A program made the position numbers and the translations under genes. The notes beneath the pieces were generated by a model that did no database searches, was not told the origin of the DNA, and was given only the letters and a program-made list of their open reading frames with translations. Below are positions 23,591 to 31,762 of a stretch of 64,000 bases of DNA, in pieces. Each line of letters opens with the position of its first letter. Within the stretch, counting starts at the first letter, position 1. Source of the DNA: Aromatoleum evansii (lineage in GTDB: Bacteria; Pseudomonadota; Gammaproteobacteria; Burkholderiales; Rhodocyclaceae); contig NZ_WTVK01000020.1 in NCBI RefSeq assembly GCF_012910805.1, positions 27,825 to 91,824 of the forward strand. Direction: 5' to 3'.

Positions 23591-24790
23591 ATGCAAACTG
23601 GTCTGCTCGATCTGCCCTGGTGGGCTTATGTGCTGGTCACGCTGGGCCTGACCCACGTCACCATTGCTTCGGTAACGATCTTTCTCCACCGGCACCAGGC
23701 GCACCGGGCGCTGGCCTTGCATCCCGCCGTCGCCCATTTCTTCCGCTTCTGGCTGTGGCTGACCACCGGGATGGTCACCAGGGAGTGGGTGGCGATTCAC
23801 CGCAAGCACCACGCCACCACCGAGACCGCGGACGATCCGCATAGTCCGCAGGTCCGTGGAATCCTGAAGGTCCTGCTGGAGGGCGCCGAGCTGTATCGGC
23901 TGGAAAGTCGGAACGCCGCGACCCTCGCCCAATACGGCCGCGGCACTCCCGACGACTGGATCGAGCGTAAGCTGTACACCCCTCACAGCGCGGTCGGTGT
24001 GGGCATCATGCTGCTCATCGACCTCGTGCTGTTCGGCCCGATCGGGCTGACCATGTGGGCGGTGCAGATGTTGTGGATCCCGATTTTCGCCGCGGGCGTG
24101 ATCAACGGCGTCGGCCACTACTGGGGTTATCGCAATTTCGCACCGTACGATGCGTCCCGCAATATCGTGCCGTGGGGCGTCCTGATCGGTGGCGAGGAGC
24201 TGCACAACAACCACCACGCCTACGCCAGTTCGGCCCGGTTCTCGAACAGGTGGTGGGAATTCGACATTGGCTGGATGTACATCCGTGCATTGGGGATCGT
24301 CCACCTCGCGAAGGTGCGCAAGGTCGCGCCCCGGATCCGCTACATCACGTCCAAGACGCACTGCGACGCAGACACCCTGCAGGCGGTCATCACCCACCGT
24401 TACGACGTGCTGGCCCGGTTCGCCAGAACCCTGCAGCGGACCGCCATGGAGGAAATCCGAAGCCTGAGGGACAGCGCAGTCCCCGGCTTCAAGGATTCCG
24501 GTGCGCTGGAGGTGGTCAGGCACTGGTTGCAACGGGACGCGCAGGCCCTGCCGGAAAAGGAACGCGCCGTCCTGGAACAGGCCCTGCATTCCAGCCCGGT
24601 GTTGAGCACCATCGATTCCATGCGACAGGACCTCACCGCCTTGTGGGGCCGATCCACCGCAACGAAGGACCAGTTGGTCAGACAGCTGGAGGACTGGTGC
24701 CGGCGCGCCGAGCAAAGCGGCATCGACGCCCTGCGGGAGTTCTCCCGGACGCTGCGTCGCTACGATTTACCATCGCGCGGCATGCAGTGA
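23591..24790 (+). CDS. acyl-lipid/acyl-CoA fatty acid desaturase
   Basis: A 399-residue membrane di-iron desaturase. The three histidine boxes are intact: HRHQAHR (33-39), HRKHH (70-74) and HNNHH (205-209), between hydrophobic helices, as in delta-9 desaturases. It would introduce a double bond into saturated acyl chains to adjust membrane fluidity. The C-terminal 130 residues form an extra helical soluble extension typical of the proteobacterial DesA-like branch. Start ATG 23591 has AAAGGA upstream; the longer frame from 23222 would place 120 unlikely residues in front. Palindromes in its promoter suggest stress control. Confidence 0.92.
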   Translation: MQTGLLDLPWWAYVLVTLGLTHVTIASVTIFLHRHQAHRALALHPAVAHFFRFWLWLTTGMVTREWVAIHRKHHATTETADDPHSPQVRGILKVLLEGAELYRLESRNAATLAQYGRGTPDDWIERKLYTPHSAVGVGIMLLIDLVLFGPIGLTMWAVQMLWIPIFAAGVINGVGHYWGYRNFAPYDASRNIVPWGVLIGGEELHNNHHAYASSARFSNRWWEFDIGWMYIRALGIVHLAKVRKVAPRIRYITSKTHCDADTLQAVITHRYDVLARFARTLQRTAMEEIRSLRDSAVPGFKDSGALEVVRHWLQRDAQALPEKERAVLEQALHSSPVLSTIDSMRQDLTALWGRSTATKDQLVRQLEDWCRRAEQSGIDALREFSRTLRRYDLPSRGMQ

Positions 24791-24841
24791 CATTTGAAAC
24801 GATTCTGCCGCAGGCAGCCGTGCATCCCCTGTCCTGCGGAA

Positions 24842-25162
24842 TCAGACGCCCCAGGTGACGGGTACCTTGTCCTGCAGCGAGCGCTCCAGCAGCTCGAGGA
24901 GCGGAAGCGCCCGCTGGGCTAGCTGAATACGGTGATCGGGCTGGCGATCGGCATCCTCGTCGGTGTCGGGCTGCTCCCGCTTCGTTGACTTGTCCGCCTC
25001 GATCGCGGTCCGGAGGGCTGCGATCGCGCCGGGCAGCTGTTCGACGGTGACAATGCCCTTGTCGGCGTCCTGATCCTTGCCCAGCACGCTCAGCAGCTCC
25101 TTGCCGTTTTCCCCGAACATCATGACATCGCCGCTGGCGGCGGACTTGAAAGTGATCAGCAT
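24842..25162 (-). CDS. DUF1840 family protein
   Basis: A 106-residue cytoplasmic protein, MLITFKSAASGDVMMFGENGKELLSVLGK, with GIVTVEQLPGAIAALR in the middle and the terminal block LAQRALPLLELLERSLQDKVPVTWGV. These three blocks define DUF1840, a beta/gammaproteobacterial family of unknown role. Rich in Asp/Glu in the linker. It is convergent with the desaturase and downstream of the transglutaminase gene but on the opposite side of a 98-bp gap. Confidence 0.88.
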   Translation of the reverse strand: MLITFKSAASGDVMMFGENGKELLSVLGKDQDADKGIVTVEQLPGAIAALRTAIEADKSTKREQPDTDEDADRQPDHRIQLAQRALPLLELLERSLQDKVPVTWGV

Positions 25163-25260
25163 GATGGTGCCTCCTTTCCTCTTCTTCGGTTCAGTACTGG
25201 TCGTCGTCCGGATGAGTGGATGTACGGGGTGCGCTTCAATAGCGCCTGATCACAGCATAG

Positions 25261-26073
25261 TCACTCCTGATACACCTCGTCCGTCCACACCTTGAAACCC
25301 TTCAGGGTATTCGGGCCGAAGGTGTTGCTGATGGCCACATCGGCGGCGTCGCGGCCGCGGGCGATCAATACGCGTCCGATGCGCGGAATATTGTTGCGCG
25401 CGTCGAAGGTGTACCAGCGGCCGTCGAGATAGGCTTCGAACCAGCCGGCGAAATCCATCGGCCCATAGGGCGGCGGCGTGCCCATGTCGCCGAGGTAGCC
25501 GGTGCAATAACGCGCCGGGATGTTCATGCAGCGGCAGAACGCGATGGCCAGGTGCGCAAAGTCACGGCATACGCCGGTGCGCTCGTGGAAAGCTTCCCAG
25601 GCCGTCTTGCTCGAGCGCGCGTGCTCATAGCCGAAGGTGAGATGTCGATGCACATAGTCGCAGATCGCCCGGACGCGCGCCCATCCGGTCGGTGCCTCGT
25701 GGAATAGTTTCCAGGCGGTCTCCGACAGGCGATCGGTCTCGCAATACCGGCTCCCCAGCAGGAACAGCAGGGTCTCGTCGGGCAGTTCTTCCACCAGCGT
25801 CTGCCGCGCCTGCGGGACGACCATATCCGGCTGCCCCGTGTCCCTGACCAGCGCATCGGTGAATAGGCGGAGCAGGCCCTTGGGGGCGACGATGCGCGAG
25901 CACCAGTTGCCGAAGCTGTCGCGATAGGCGGTGAGCGGGACGGGCGGATCGGCGATCAGGTGGTCGGGGATGATGATGTCGGACACCCGCGAGTAGTGCA
26001 CGCTGAGGGTCAGGATCATCGGCGTCGGTTGCGGGCAGTCGTAGATCAGTTCGTAGCCAATGCGGATTTTCAT
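25261..26073 (-). CDS. transglutaminase-like family protein
   Basis: A 270-residue protein with the N-terminal beta domain found in bacterial transglutaminase-like proteins and a core containing the catalytic Cys in TGVCRDFAHLAIAFCR. The expected His position reads MDFAGWFEAY, and the Asp block is YTFDARNNIPRIGR. The canonical His is not evident in the FAGWFEAY block; this may be normal for the branch, since relatives often have DFSAWFE there. No signal peptide is seen. Function is probably peptide or amide hydrolysis; the substrate is unknown. Confidence 0.85.
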   Translation of the reverse strand: MKIRIGYELIYDCPQPTPMILTLSVHYSRVSDIIIPDHLIADPPVPLTAYRDSFGNWCSRIVAPKGLLRLFTDALVRDTGQPDMVVPQARQTLVEELPDETLLFLLGSRYCETDRLSETAWKLFHEAPTGWARVRAICDYVHRHLTFGYEHARSSKTAWEAFHERTGVCRDFAHLAIAFCRCMNIPARYCTGYLGDMGTPPPYGPMDFAGWFEAYLDGRWYTFDARNNIPRIGRVLIARGRDAADVAISNTFGPNTLKGFKVWTDEVYQE

Positions 26074-26255
26074 CGGGGTCTCCCGGGGCTGCCTTGATCG
26101 CTTGCCTGAGTGTCATGCTCCGCCCGGCTGTCCTGAATGGCCAAGCCGATCACAAAGGAGCCGCGGGGCAGACTCGCCGCGATCGCGCTGTGGAGCGCGA
26201 GGCGCCGGATGAAGTAAAGGCGAGGTAGCGGGGGATGTTTGTGCGATTCGTACAT
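26070..26255 (-). pseudogene. possible N-terminal remnant of a small ion-channel gene
   Basis: A 61-codon frame, MYESHKHPPLPRLYFIRRLALHSAIAASLPRGSFVIGLAIQ, then non-conserved residues. The pattern faintly recalls the first helix of two-TM potassium-channel-like proteins (RRL..H...A..L...S..IG). No ribosome-binding site is seen and the pore is absent. Low confidence. Confidence 0.2.
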
Positions 26256-26290
26256 GAGATGACAGCCGAAATGCCCCAGGCAATTACCAG

Positions 26291-26316
26291 GAGGCCCTCA
26301 CCGTAGTGAGGGCCTC
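26291..26316. terminator. strong hairpin between two minus-strand genes
   Basis: GAGGCCCTCAC-CGTA-GTGAGGGCCTC, a perfect 11-bp stem with a 4-base loop. No T-run on either side, but its position after the PRC-barrel gene suggests a terminator for that unit. Confidence 0.55.
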
Positions 26317-26363
26317 AGCTACACCAAGGGCTGGCGCGGCGGTTGTGGGTAAGTGCAAATCAG

Positions 26364-26765
26364 CTACGCAGGCGGGAAAGTCGATCTGGTGGGATCCGCT
26401 TGAGTCCCGTAATAAGTGTGGATGGTCTGCGCCCATGTGGTATCGGCCATGTCAGGCCAGTGGTCCTTATCGAATCCCGGTGCATTCTCGAGTCGATCCG
26501 AGTCCACATTGAGCACGAAGCGCTTGTTTACCGTGTCGAGCGTCAATGCGTTCCATGGCACTGCAAACAGCTTGTCGCCCATTCCGAGGAAGCCGCCGAT
26601 GGACAATACGGCGTAAGACACCGTGCCGCTGTGAATGTCCAGCATCAGGTCCTTGATGCTGCCGAGTTTTTCTTCTCTTGGATTGTAGATGTCGTCGCTC
26701 ATGAGGGAGGTGGCACTAAGCAGCCGCGGTGCGGGACTAATGGGAACGATAGATGCGTACGCCAT
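26364..26765 (-). CDS. PRC-barrel domain protein
   Basis: A 133-residue protein. After a short N-terminus (MAYASIVPISPAPRLLSATSL) the PRC-barrel runs from DDIYNPREEKLGSIKDLMLDIHSG through VSYAVLSIGGFLGMGDKLFAVPW to NALTLD. The C-terminal tail is DKDHWPDMADTTWAQTIHTYYGT. PRC-barrels of this stand-alone kind are common in stress clusters and may bind membrane or RNA-processing partners; no precise role is known. AGGAG six bases upstream fixes the ATG at 26765, rejecting the long frame to 27110. The CsbD gene lies just upstream on the same strand. Confidence 0.88.
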   Translation of the reverse strand: MAYASIVPISPAPRLLSATSLMSDDIYNPREEKLGSIKDLMLDIHSGTVSYAVLSIGGFLGMGDKLFAVPWNALTLDTVNKRFVLNVDSDRLENAPGFDKDHWPDMADTTWAQTIHTYYGTQADPTRSTFPPA

Positions 26766-26866
26766 TTGATGCTCCTGTCGAAAATGTTCAGCAATTACCT
26801 GTTGCCCCATGCGACGGGCTGGCCGTGTCTGTCCGGCTGGCCAATCGAGGGCGATGCTCATTCGAT

Positions 26867-27043
26867 TCAGATGGCGTCCTTGATGTCTTCCTTGAGATCG
26901 CCAATTCCAGCCTGGACTTTGCCGCTGATATTCTGAATCTTGCCTTCCCGTTCCAGTTTCTTGTCGCCGCTCACTCTGCCGGCCACTTCCTTCATCTTCC
27001 CTTTCGCTTCTTCGATGCGACCTTTGACTTGATCCTTGTTCAT
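26867..27043 (-). CDS. CsbD family stress protein
   Basis: A 58-residue hydrophilic protein, MNKDQVKGRIEEAKGKMKEVAGRV, then SGDKKLEREGKIQNISGKVQAGIGDLKEDIKDAI. This is the CsbD consensus. Family members are general-stress or stationary-phase proteins of unknown mechanism. GAGGAGA precedes the ATG at 27043. Its promoter region contains a copy of the stress palindrome at 27140-27161, about 97 bp upstream. Confidence 0.92.
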   Translation of the reverse strand: MNKDQVKGRIEEAKGKMKEVAGRVSGDKKLEREGKIQNISGKVQAGIGDLKEDIKDAI

Positions 27044-27139
27044 GGTGCTCTCCTCGTATTGGTGATTGGCGATGTCCCGACCGGTGCATTCGGCATCCGC
27101 GGCTCGTCATGAATCAAATTACGGATGTGACCCGATACG

Positions 27140-27161
27140 GTCTGTACGGTGGTGCGCATAA
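27140..27161. promoter_or_regulatory. stress-regulon palindrome copy 7 (one strong half)
   Basis: The left half TCTGTACG is perfect; the right half TGCGCATA keeps four of seven positions. It lies upstream of the CsbD gene. Confidence 0.45.
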
Positions 27162-27242
27162 CGATCTGCGCGCAACGACGCGAGTGCCGCACCAATTTGC
27201 AGACGTTGAAAAGTCGAGAATTCAGCGCGAGCGGTGCGACGA

Positions 27243-27440
27243 CTACTTCTTGTCGCCCTTTGCGGCGTCCTGGATGTTTTCGCCGGCTTTTTCGATCTTC
27301 TCGCCGACGGTCGCTGCCGCCTTGTCGACTTCCTTGCCCGCCTTTTCTGCCGGGCCCTCTTGCTTCTGACAGCCTGGTAGCGCTGCAAGCAAAGCACTCA
27401 TGACCAAGGCAGCGCTGATCGTCTTCGCGGTTTTCCTCAT
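27243..27440 (-). CDS. small lipoprotein, Lys/Glu/Ala-rich
   Basis: A 65-residue lipoprotein: signal peptide MRKTAKTISAALVMSALLAALPGC with lipobox ALPGC, then QKQEGPAEKAGKEVDKAAATVGEKIEKAGENIQDAAKGDKK, a charged helical segment with 11-residue-like periodicity reminiscent of LEA/CsbD-type stress proteins. It is probably tethered to a membrane in the periplasm. It sits among CsbD, PRC-barrel and glycine-zipper genes on the same strand. Confidence 0.8.
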   Translation of the reverse strand: MRKTAKTISAALVMSALLAALPGCQKQEGPAEKAGKEVDKAAATVGEKIEKAGENIQDAAKGDKK

Positions 27441-27567
27441 TCGTATCTCCTTATGGGTCCCTTGCTCGCATCGCGCGTGACTGTGTCCGTCACGCTCGCT
27501 GCGGGATCAGGCGAAAGGTGAACACGGCGCACCGGCCGGGTAGGGCAGGTGCATCGCGCGTCGATCA

Positions 27568-27783
27568 TCATTTGCCGACTTCGTGGCCGATGACGCCGCC
27601 GACCGCAGCACCACCGACCGTTCCGATCGCGCTGCCGCCTGTAAGAACCGAGCCACCGATCGCACCGACTCCGGCGCCGATGGCTGTGTTCTTGTCCTGT
27701 GCCGACATGCCGGCACAACCGCCCAGACCGAGCATTGCTGCCGCGGCAACTGCACTGAGCGCGAATTTCTGAATCGTTTTCAT
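27568..27783 (-). CDS. glycine-zipper (OsmB-like) lipoprotein
   Basis: A 71-residue lipoprotein, signal peptide with lipobox LGGC (MLGLGGCAGM), followed by a glycine zipper: NTAIGAGVGAIGGSVLTGGSAIGTVGGAAVGGVIGHEVGK. The GxxxG spacing implies a membrane-embedded helical hairpin, as in OsmB/Rick_17kDa-type proteins induced by osmotic stress. GAGG upstream of the ATG supports the start. Confidence 0.88.
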   Translation of the reverse strand: MKTIQKFALSAVAAAAMLGLGGCAGMSAQDKNTAIGAGVGAIGGSVLTGGSAIGTVGGAAVGGVIGHEVGK

Positions 27784-28482
27784 GGAATTACCTCTTTCTC
27801 AAACACGGTGTTTCCGATACTTCATGGGGTGAGCCTCGGAGTGATGTATGGCATGCGATGCGCAGTACACACTTCTCTTCGCCAGGAGTGCGCTGGAATC
27901 AAGCATTGCGTGTTGTTACGGTGCAGACCTTGCGTGCCTGCTGGCTCCGATAACTTGAGCTTATGCACACTGTCCATAGCCGTCTGTCTGCTGCCGCACG
28001 TACGTGGTGATCCGAAAGCAGGCAGTCGGTCTGCCGGTGGGTGCAGGGGGGCATGCGCACAAGGCAAAGCGGCCCCGCCGGACCGCTTTGCTCGACGTGC
28101 CGGGTCGAAGTGTCACTCGCGGGGCTCGCCGCGCTCGTTGGCGGTCACCGAGTTGTGTCCGGGCGGGGCGGTCGTCTGTACGCGATACGCTTGCCCCCTG
28201 AAGGCATAGGCCACATCCCAGCTACTACAAGGCCAGGGTCTGTGCGAGGGCTTACATGGCGAGCGCGTCTGTCCTTGTACGCAAGCCATGCGCGACGGAT
28301 CCGGATCGAATCTGCGCTGCCGCCGCCTACCATCACGATTGGTGGTCAGGCTTGGTGCGCTAACGAACAGACCGCGCACGCAGCGGTTCGTATGATTTTC
28401 TTGTTCTTCTGACAGCGCATACGGCAAGACGTCGACGGGGATCTGTCAATCCTGACGGCGCATTCCCGCGCAAGGAATCATC
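27784..28482. other. 700-bp intergenic region
   Basis: No coding frame is convincing on either strand. A perfect half-site TCTGTACG occurs at 28175-28182 but its partner half is absent. The region may hold a small RNA or decayed gene; nothing further can be supported. Confidence 0.4.
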
Positions 28483-30762
28483 ATGAACACGCGACCTTTT
28501 CGTCTACGGATCGTCGCCTTCCTGGCTGGCGTCGCAATCTTGGCCTTCAGCGGCTGGGCCGTTGCGGACCCGCCGTCGCGCGTCGCGCGGCTTGCCTACA
28601 CTACCGGCGCGGTGAGTTTGTCGCCCGCCGGTGACAACGATTGGGTTCAAGCCACGGTCAATCGACCCCTGACCACCGGGGACCGCCTCTGGGTCGATGA
28701 CGGTGCGCGCGCCGAACTCCAGACCGGAGGAGCACTGGTTCGCATGGACGCCGGTACCAGCGTCTCCGTTCTGAATCTCGACGACCGAATCACCCAGTTG
28801 CAATTGACGCAGGGCACATTGAACGTGCGCGTGCGTCGGCTCGCGCCCAACGAAGTCTTCGAGGTGGATACGCCGAATCTCGCCTTTACCCTGCGGAAAC
28901 CCGGTGCGTACCGGATCGAGGTGAATCCCGACGACGATGCGACGACGATCTTCGTGCGTCGGGGGCAGGGCGAGGTGTACGGCGAAGATGCGGCATACGT
29001 CATCGATTCGCGACAACCCTATCGTTTTACCGGCACCGACCTGCGCGAGTACGAGTATGTCGACGCGCCGCGACCAGACGACTTCGATCGCTGGTCGAGC
29101 AGCCGCGACCGGCGCTATGATGACTCGCGCTCCGTCCGGTACGTGTCGGAGGACGTGGTCGGCTATCAGGAGCTCGATGAGTACGGCGATTGGCGCGACG
29201 ACGCGACCTACGGCAGCGTCTGGTACCCGACCCGCGTGTCCACCGGCTGGGCACCCTATCGTGAGGGACACTGGGTATGGATCGACCCCTGGGGCTGGAC
29301 CTGGGTGGATGACGCCCCCTGGGGCTTTGCCGTATCCCACTACGGCCGCTGGGCATACGTCGGTGGAACGTGGGGTTGGGTCCCCGGCCCCGTGCGCAGC
29401 CGAGCCTACTACGCCCCGGCACTGGTGGTGTTCGTGGGCGGCGGCAACTTCCAGCTGACAATCTCGAGCGGCCTTGTCGGCGGCGTCGCCTGGTTCCCGT
29501 TGGCGCCGCGCGAAGTGTATCGACCGGTCTACCAGGTCAGTCGCAGCTATTTCGAGAACATCAATCGCAGCAATACCGTCATCAACACCACGGTGATCAA
29601 CAACTACTACAACAATACGAACGTGACCAACGTTGTCTACGCCAACCGGACTGTGGAGGGGGCCGTCGTCGCCGTGCCGACGACCGCGTTCGTGCAATCG
29701 CAACCGGTATCCAGGAGTGCGGTGCGGGTCTCCCGCGAAGCGGTCGGCAGTGCGCCCGTTGTGCTTGTCGCGCCCGTTGCCCCGACGGAAAAGAGCGTTC
29801 GCGGTGCGGCCAGCCAAGGCGAGAAGCCGCCTCCGCGTGCGTTCGAACGCGGTGTCGTTGCGCGCACTGCGCCTCCGCCTGCACCTGTCGGATTCGCGGC
29901 ACAACAGCAACAGCTGACTGCCAGGCCGGGCACACCGCTCGACGAGGCCGAGCGCAAGGAGCTGAAACGCGCCGTGACAGCGCCGGCACCCGCCGTCAAA
30001 GTGGTGGCACCGAAGCAGGAAGCGCCACCGACCGTGCAACCGCCGCCGGCGGCATCTGGCGCAAGGGCCGGTGATGCACGCGGGAGGTCCGAACAGCGGG
30101 GGAGGGGCGAGGAACGTGGGCAGCCCGTGGCACCGCGGCAGGAATCGCCGCAGCCTGCGGTCACGCCGCCGCAGGCGACGCCAGCCGCACCCGCAGTGCA
30201 ATCGCGGGAGCCACGCGGCAGGGCCGAGCAGCGCGGTGACGATGAGCAGCGGGGCAGATCGGAGCAGCGCGGAAACGATGAACAGCGCGGACAAACCTCC
30301 GCCCCGCGACCCGCATCGCCGCAACGTCCCGCCGAGCCCGAGCTCGCTCCGCCGCGTGCGACACCCGCTTCGCCTGCGACACCGGCAACACCCGCGACGC
30401 GAACGACGCCGGCGGAGCCCGCAGTGCCGGCGACGCCCGCCGAACCGGCAGCACAGGTGCCGGAACCACGGCGAAAGTCCGAACAGCGTGAGGAGCGAGA
30501 GCAGCGTCGTGAGCGACCACAGCGCGAACAGGCGTTAACGCCGTCCCCGGCGCCCGACGCGAGGCAAGGTGAGCCGCGTCCAGCTGCTACGCCGAGGCAG
30601 GCGCCACCGCCGCCTCAGCCGGCCTCGGCGGCGGAGCCGCGTGGTCAGGAGCCCAGACCGGCCCCGGGCAGGGGACGAGACAAGAATACCGACAGTGACG
30701 AGCAGAAGCAGGAAGAAGAACGGCGCGAAGAACAACGGCGCAGGGACGAGCGGCGCAACTGA
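28483..30762 (+). CDS. FecR/DUF6600 domain exported protein with long Pro/Gln/Arg-rich tail
   Basis: A 759-residue exported protein. Signal peptide to residue 28 (AVADPP). A FecR-like beta domain follows (about 30-180; ARLAYTTGAVSLSPAG, TGDRLWVDDGARAEL). Then a DUF6600-type block (about 220-370) with repeated Trp-rich strands: GWAPYREGHWVWIDPWGWTWVDDAPWGFAVSHYGRW, and WGWVPGP. A linker rich in Asn/Thr precedes a 300-residue tail of low complexity (REQRG, PATPATPA, EERREEQRRRDERRN). Likely located in the periplasm or outer envelope. Function unknown; the charged tail may bind nucleic acid or polysaccharide. It is followed by a strong terminator. Confidence 0.82.
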   Translation: MNTRPFRLRIVAFLAGVAILAFSGWAVADPPSRVARLAYTTGAVSLSPAGDNDWVQATVNRPLTTGDRLWVDDGARAELQTGGALVRMDAGTSVSVLNLDDRITQLQLTQGTLNVRVRRLAPNEVFEVDTPNLAFTLRKPGAYRIEVNPDDDATTIFVRRGQGEVYGEDAAYVIDSRQPYRFTGTDLREYEYVDAPRPDDFDRWSSSRDRRYDDSRSVRYVSEDVVGYQELDEYGDWRDDATYGSVWYPTRVSTGWAPYREGHWVWIDPWGWTWVDDAPWGFAVSHYGRWAYVGGTWGWVPGPVRSRAYYAPALVVFVGGGNFQLTISSGLVGGVAWFPLAPREVYRPVYQVSRSYFENINRSNTVINTTVINNYYNNTNVTNVVYANRTVEGAVVAVPTTAFVQSQPVSRSAVRVSREAVGSAPVVLVAPVAPTEKSVRGAASQGEKPPPRAFERGVVARTAPPPAPVGFAAQQQQLTARPGTPLDEAERKELKRAVTAPAPAVKVVAPKQEAPPTVQPPPAASGARAGDARGRSEQRGRGEERGQPVAPRQESPQPAVTPPQATPAAPAVQSREPRGRAEQRGDDEQRGRSEQRGNDEQRGQTSAPRPASPQRPAEPELAPPRATPASPATPATPATRTTPAEPAVPATPAEPAAQVPEPRRKSEQREEREQRRERPQREQALTPSPAPDARQGEPRPAATPRQAPPPPQPASAAEPRGQEPRPAPGRGRDKNTDSDEQKQEEERREEQRRRDERRN

Positions 30763-30857
30763 TTCACCGACTGTCCGCGACGACACACGAGCGGCACGCA
30801 ACGGCCGCCGCGGACGTCGTCCCGTCACCCGGCTCGAGAGAGCGCTTCATAAACGGA

Positions 30858-30884
30858 GAAATGCCCTGCACAGCAGGGCATTTC
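30858..30884. terminator. bidirectional terminator
   Basis: Stem GAAATGCCCTG / CAGGGCATTTC with a five-base loop, then TTCTTCTT. It separates the convergent FecR/DUF6600 and glycine-zipper genes and can serve both. Confidence 0.85.
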
Positions 30885-30909
30885 TTCTTCAGGGGAGCCC
30901 CGGCCGCGA

Positions 30910-31407
30910 TCAGTACCGCTGCAGCACGCCATTCCTGATCCGCACCCGGTCGCCGACACGGAAGCTGGGGTTGGTGCTGCTGTCGAGGATCATCGATTGA
31001 TAGGACCCGTCATCCATGCTGATCGTGACCTTGTACGCATCGTCCCGCTGCGCTTGTTGGCGTTTCTCCAACTCGTGGCCGACATAGGCACCACCCGCGG
31101 CGCCGATGACGGTTGCTGCCGTGTTGCCGCTTCCGGATCCCACCTGGTTGCCGACAACACCGCCGACTACGGCGCCGGCGATCGTGCCCAGACCGATGCC
31201 ACCGGCACGGCCCGTGTTGTCCCGGCTCATCCGTTCAATCGACGACACCACGCCATAGCCGGAGTCGACGTCTTCCCGATTGCTGACTCTGGGGCTGGAC
31301 CCATAGGGGCTGGTCCCATAGGGGTCACCGTAGGGGGTGGCGCATGCACCGAGCGTCAGAGCCGCAACGACTCCGAGTAGCGATCCGAATTCAATGATCG
31401 TTTTCAT
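30910..31407 (-). CDS. glycine-zipper 2TM outer-membrane lipoprotein (SlyB/Pcp-like)
   Basis: A 165-residue lipoprotein with lipobox LGAC (ALTLGACATPYG). A Pro/Ser/Tyr linker follows, then the glycine zipper AGGIGLGTIAGAVVGGVVGNQVGSGSGNTAATVIGAAGGAYVGHELEK. A C-terminal beta module (YKVTISMDDGSYQSM... FRVGDRVRIRNGVLQRY) completes the SlyB/Pcp/YcfJ layout. SlyB-type proteins stabilise the outer membrane in PhoP/stress conditions. The ATG at 31407 has GGAG upstream. Confidence 0.88.
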   Translation of the reverse strand: MKTIIEFGSLLGVVAALTLGACATPYGDPYGTSPYGSSPRVSNREDVDSGYGVVSSIERMSRDNTGRAGGIGLGTIAGAVVGGVVGNQVGSGSGNTAATVIGAAGGAYVGHELEKRQQAQRDDAYKVTISMDDGSYQSMILDSSTNPSFRVGDRVRIRNGVLQRY

Positions 31408-31762
31408 GACGAATCTCCTGCCCAATTTGATAGGGTCGCGCGCCGGCCAGGCTGGCCCCCGCGATCGTTACGATGAGCGACTCTGCCCGAGTCCTGATGC
31501 TCACCAGATTGCCGACGTTCTACCTCTCCCTTCGCCGTGCGCGTGACTACAAATTTCACTGCGTGGTCGGTTCGGGTCGGGCCGTCGATCTTCATGCTAA
31601 TCATCCCCCTCTGCCGCGATTCTCTCTGTACGGTCGCGCTCATACCGTGCTTGGGGTGGTGTTTGCCGGTTCGGTCACCGGGAAGCCGCGTCTCTGCCGG
31701 ACGATCTGTGCTATGTGCGGCAACGAACGAAGGAGACCGGGCAACTCGCGTATCTTTCCCCC
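31408..31762. other. intergenic region upstream of antiporter
   Basis: 355 bp without a supported gene; overlapping frames on the minus strand look random. It contains a stress-type palindrome at 31624-31645 between divergent genes. Confidence 0.45.
31624..31645. promoter_or_regulatory. stress-regulon palindrome copy 8
   Basis: TCTGTACG-N4-CGCTCATA: left half perfect, right half five of seven. It lies about 117 bp upstream of the antiporter start. Confidence 0.5.

Noticed and set aside
28174..28195. TCTGTACG at 28175 as a full operator upstream of the FecR/DUF6600 gene
   Set aside because: The partner half is unrelated, so it is kept only as a half-site note.
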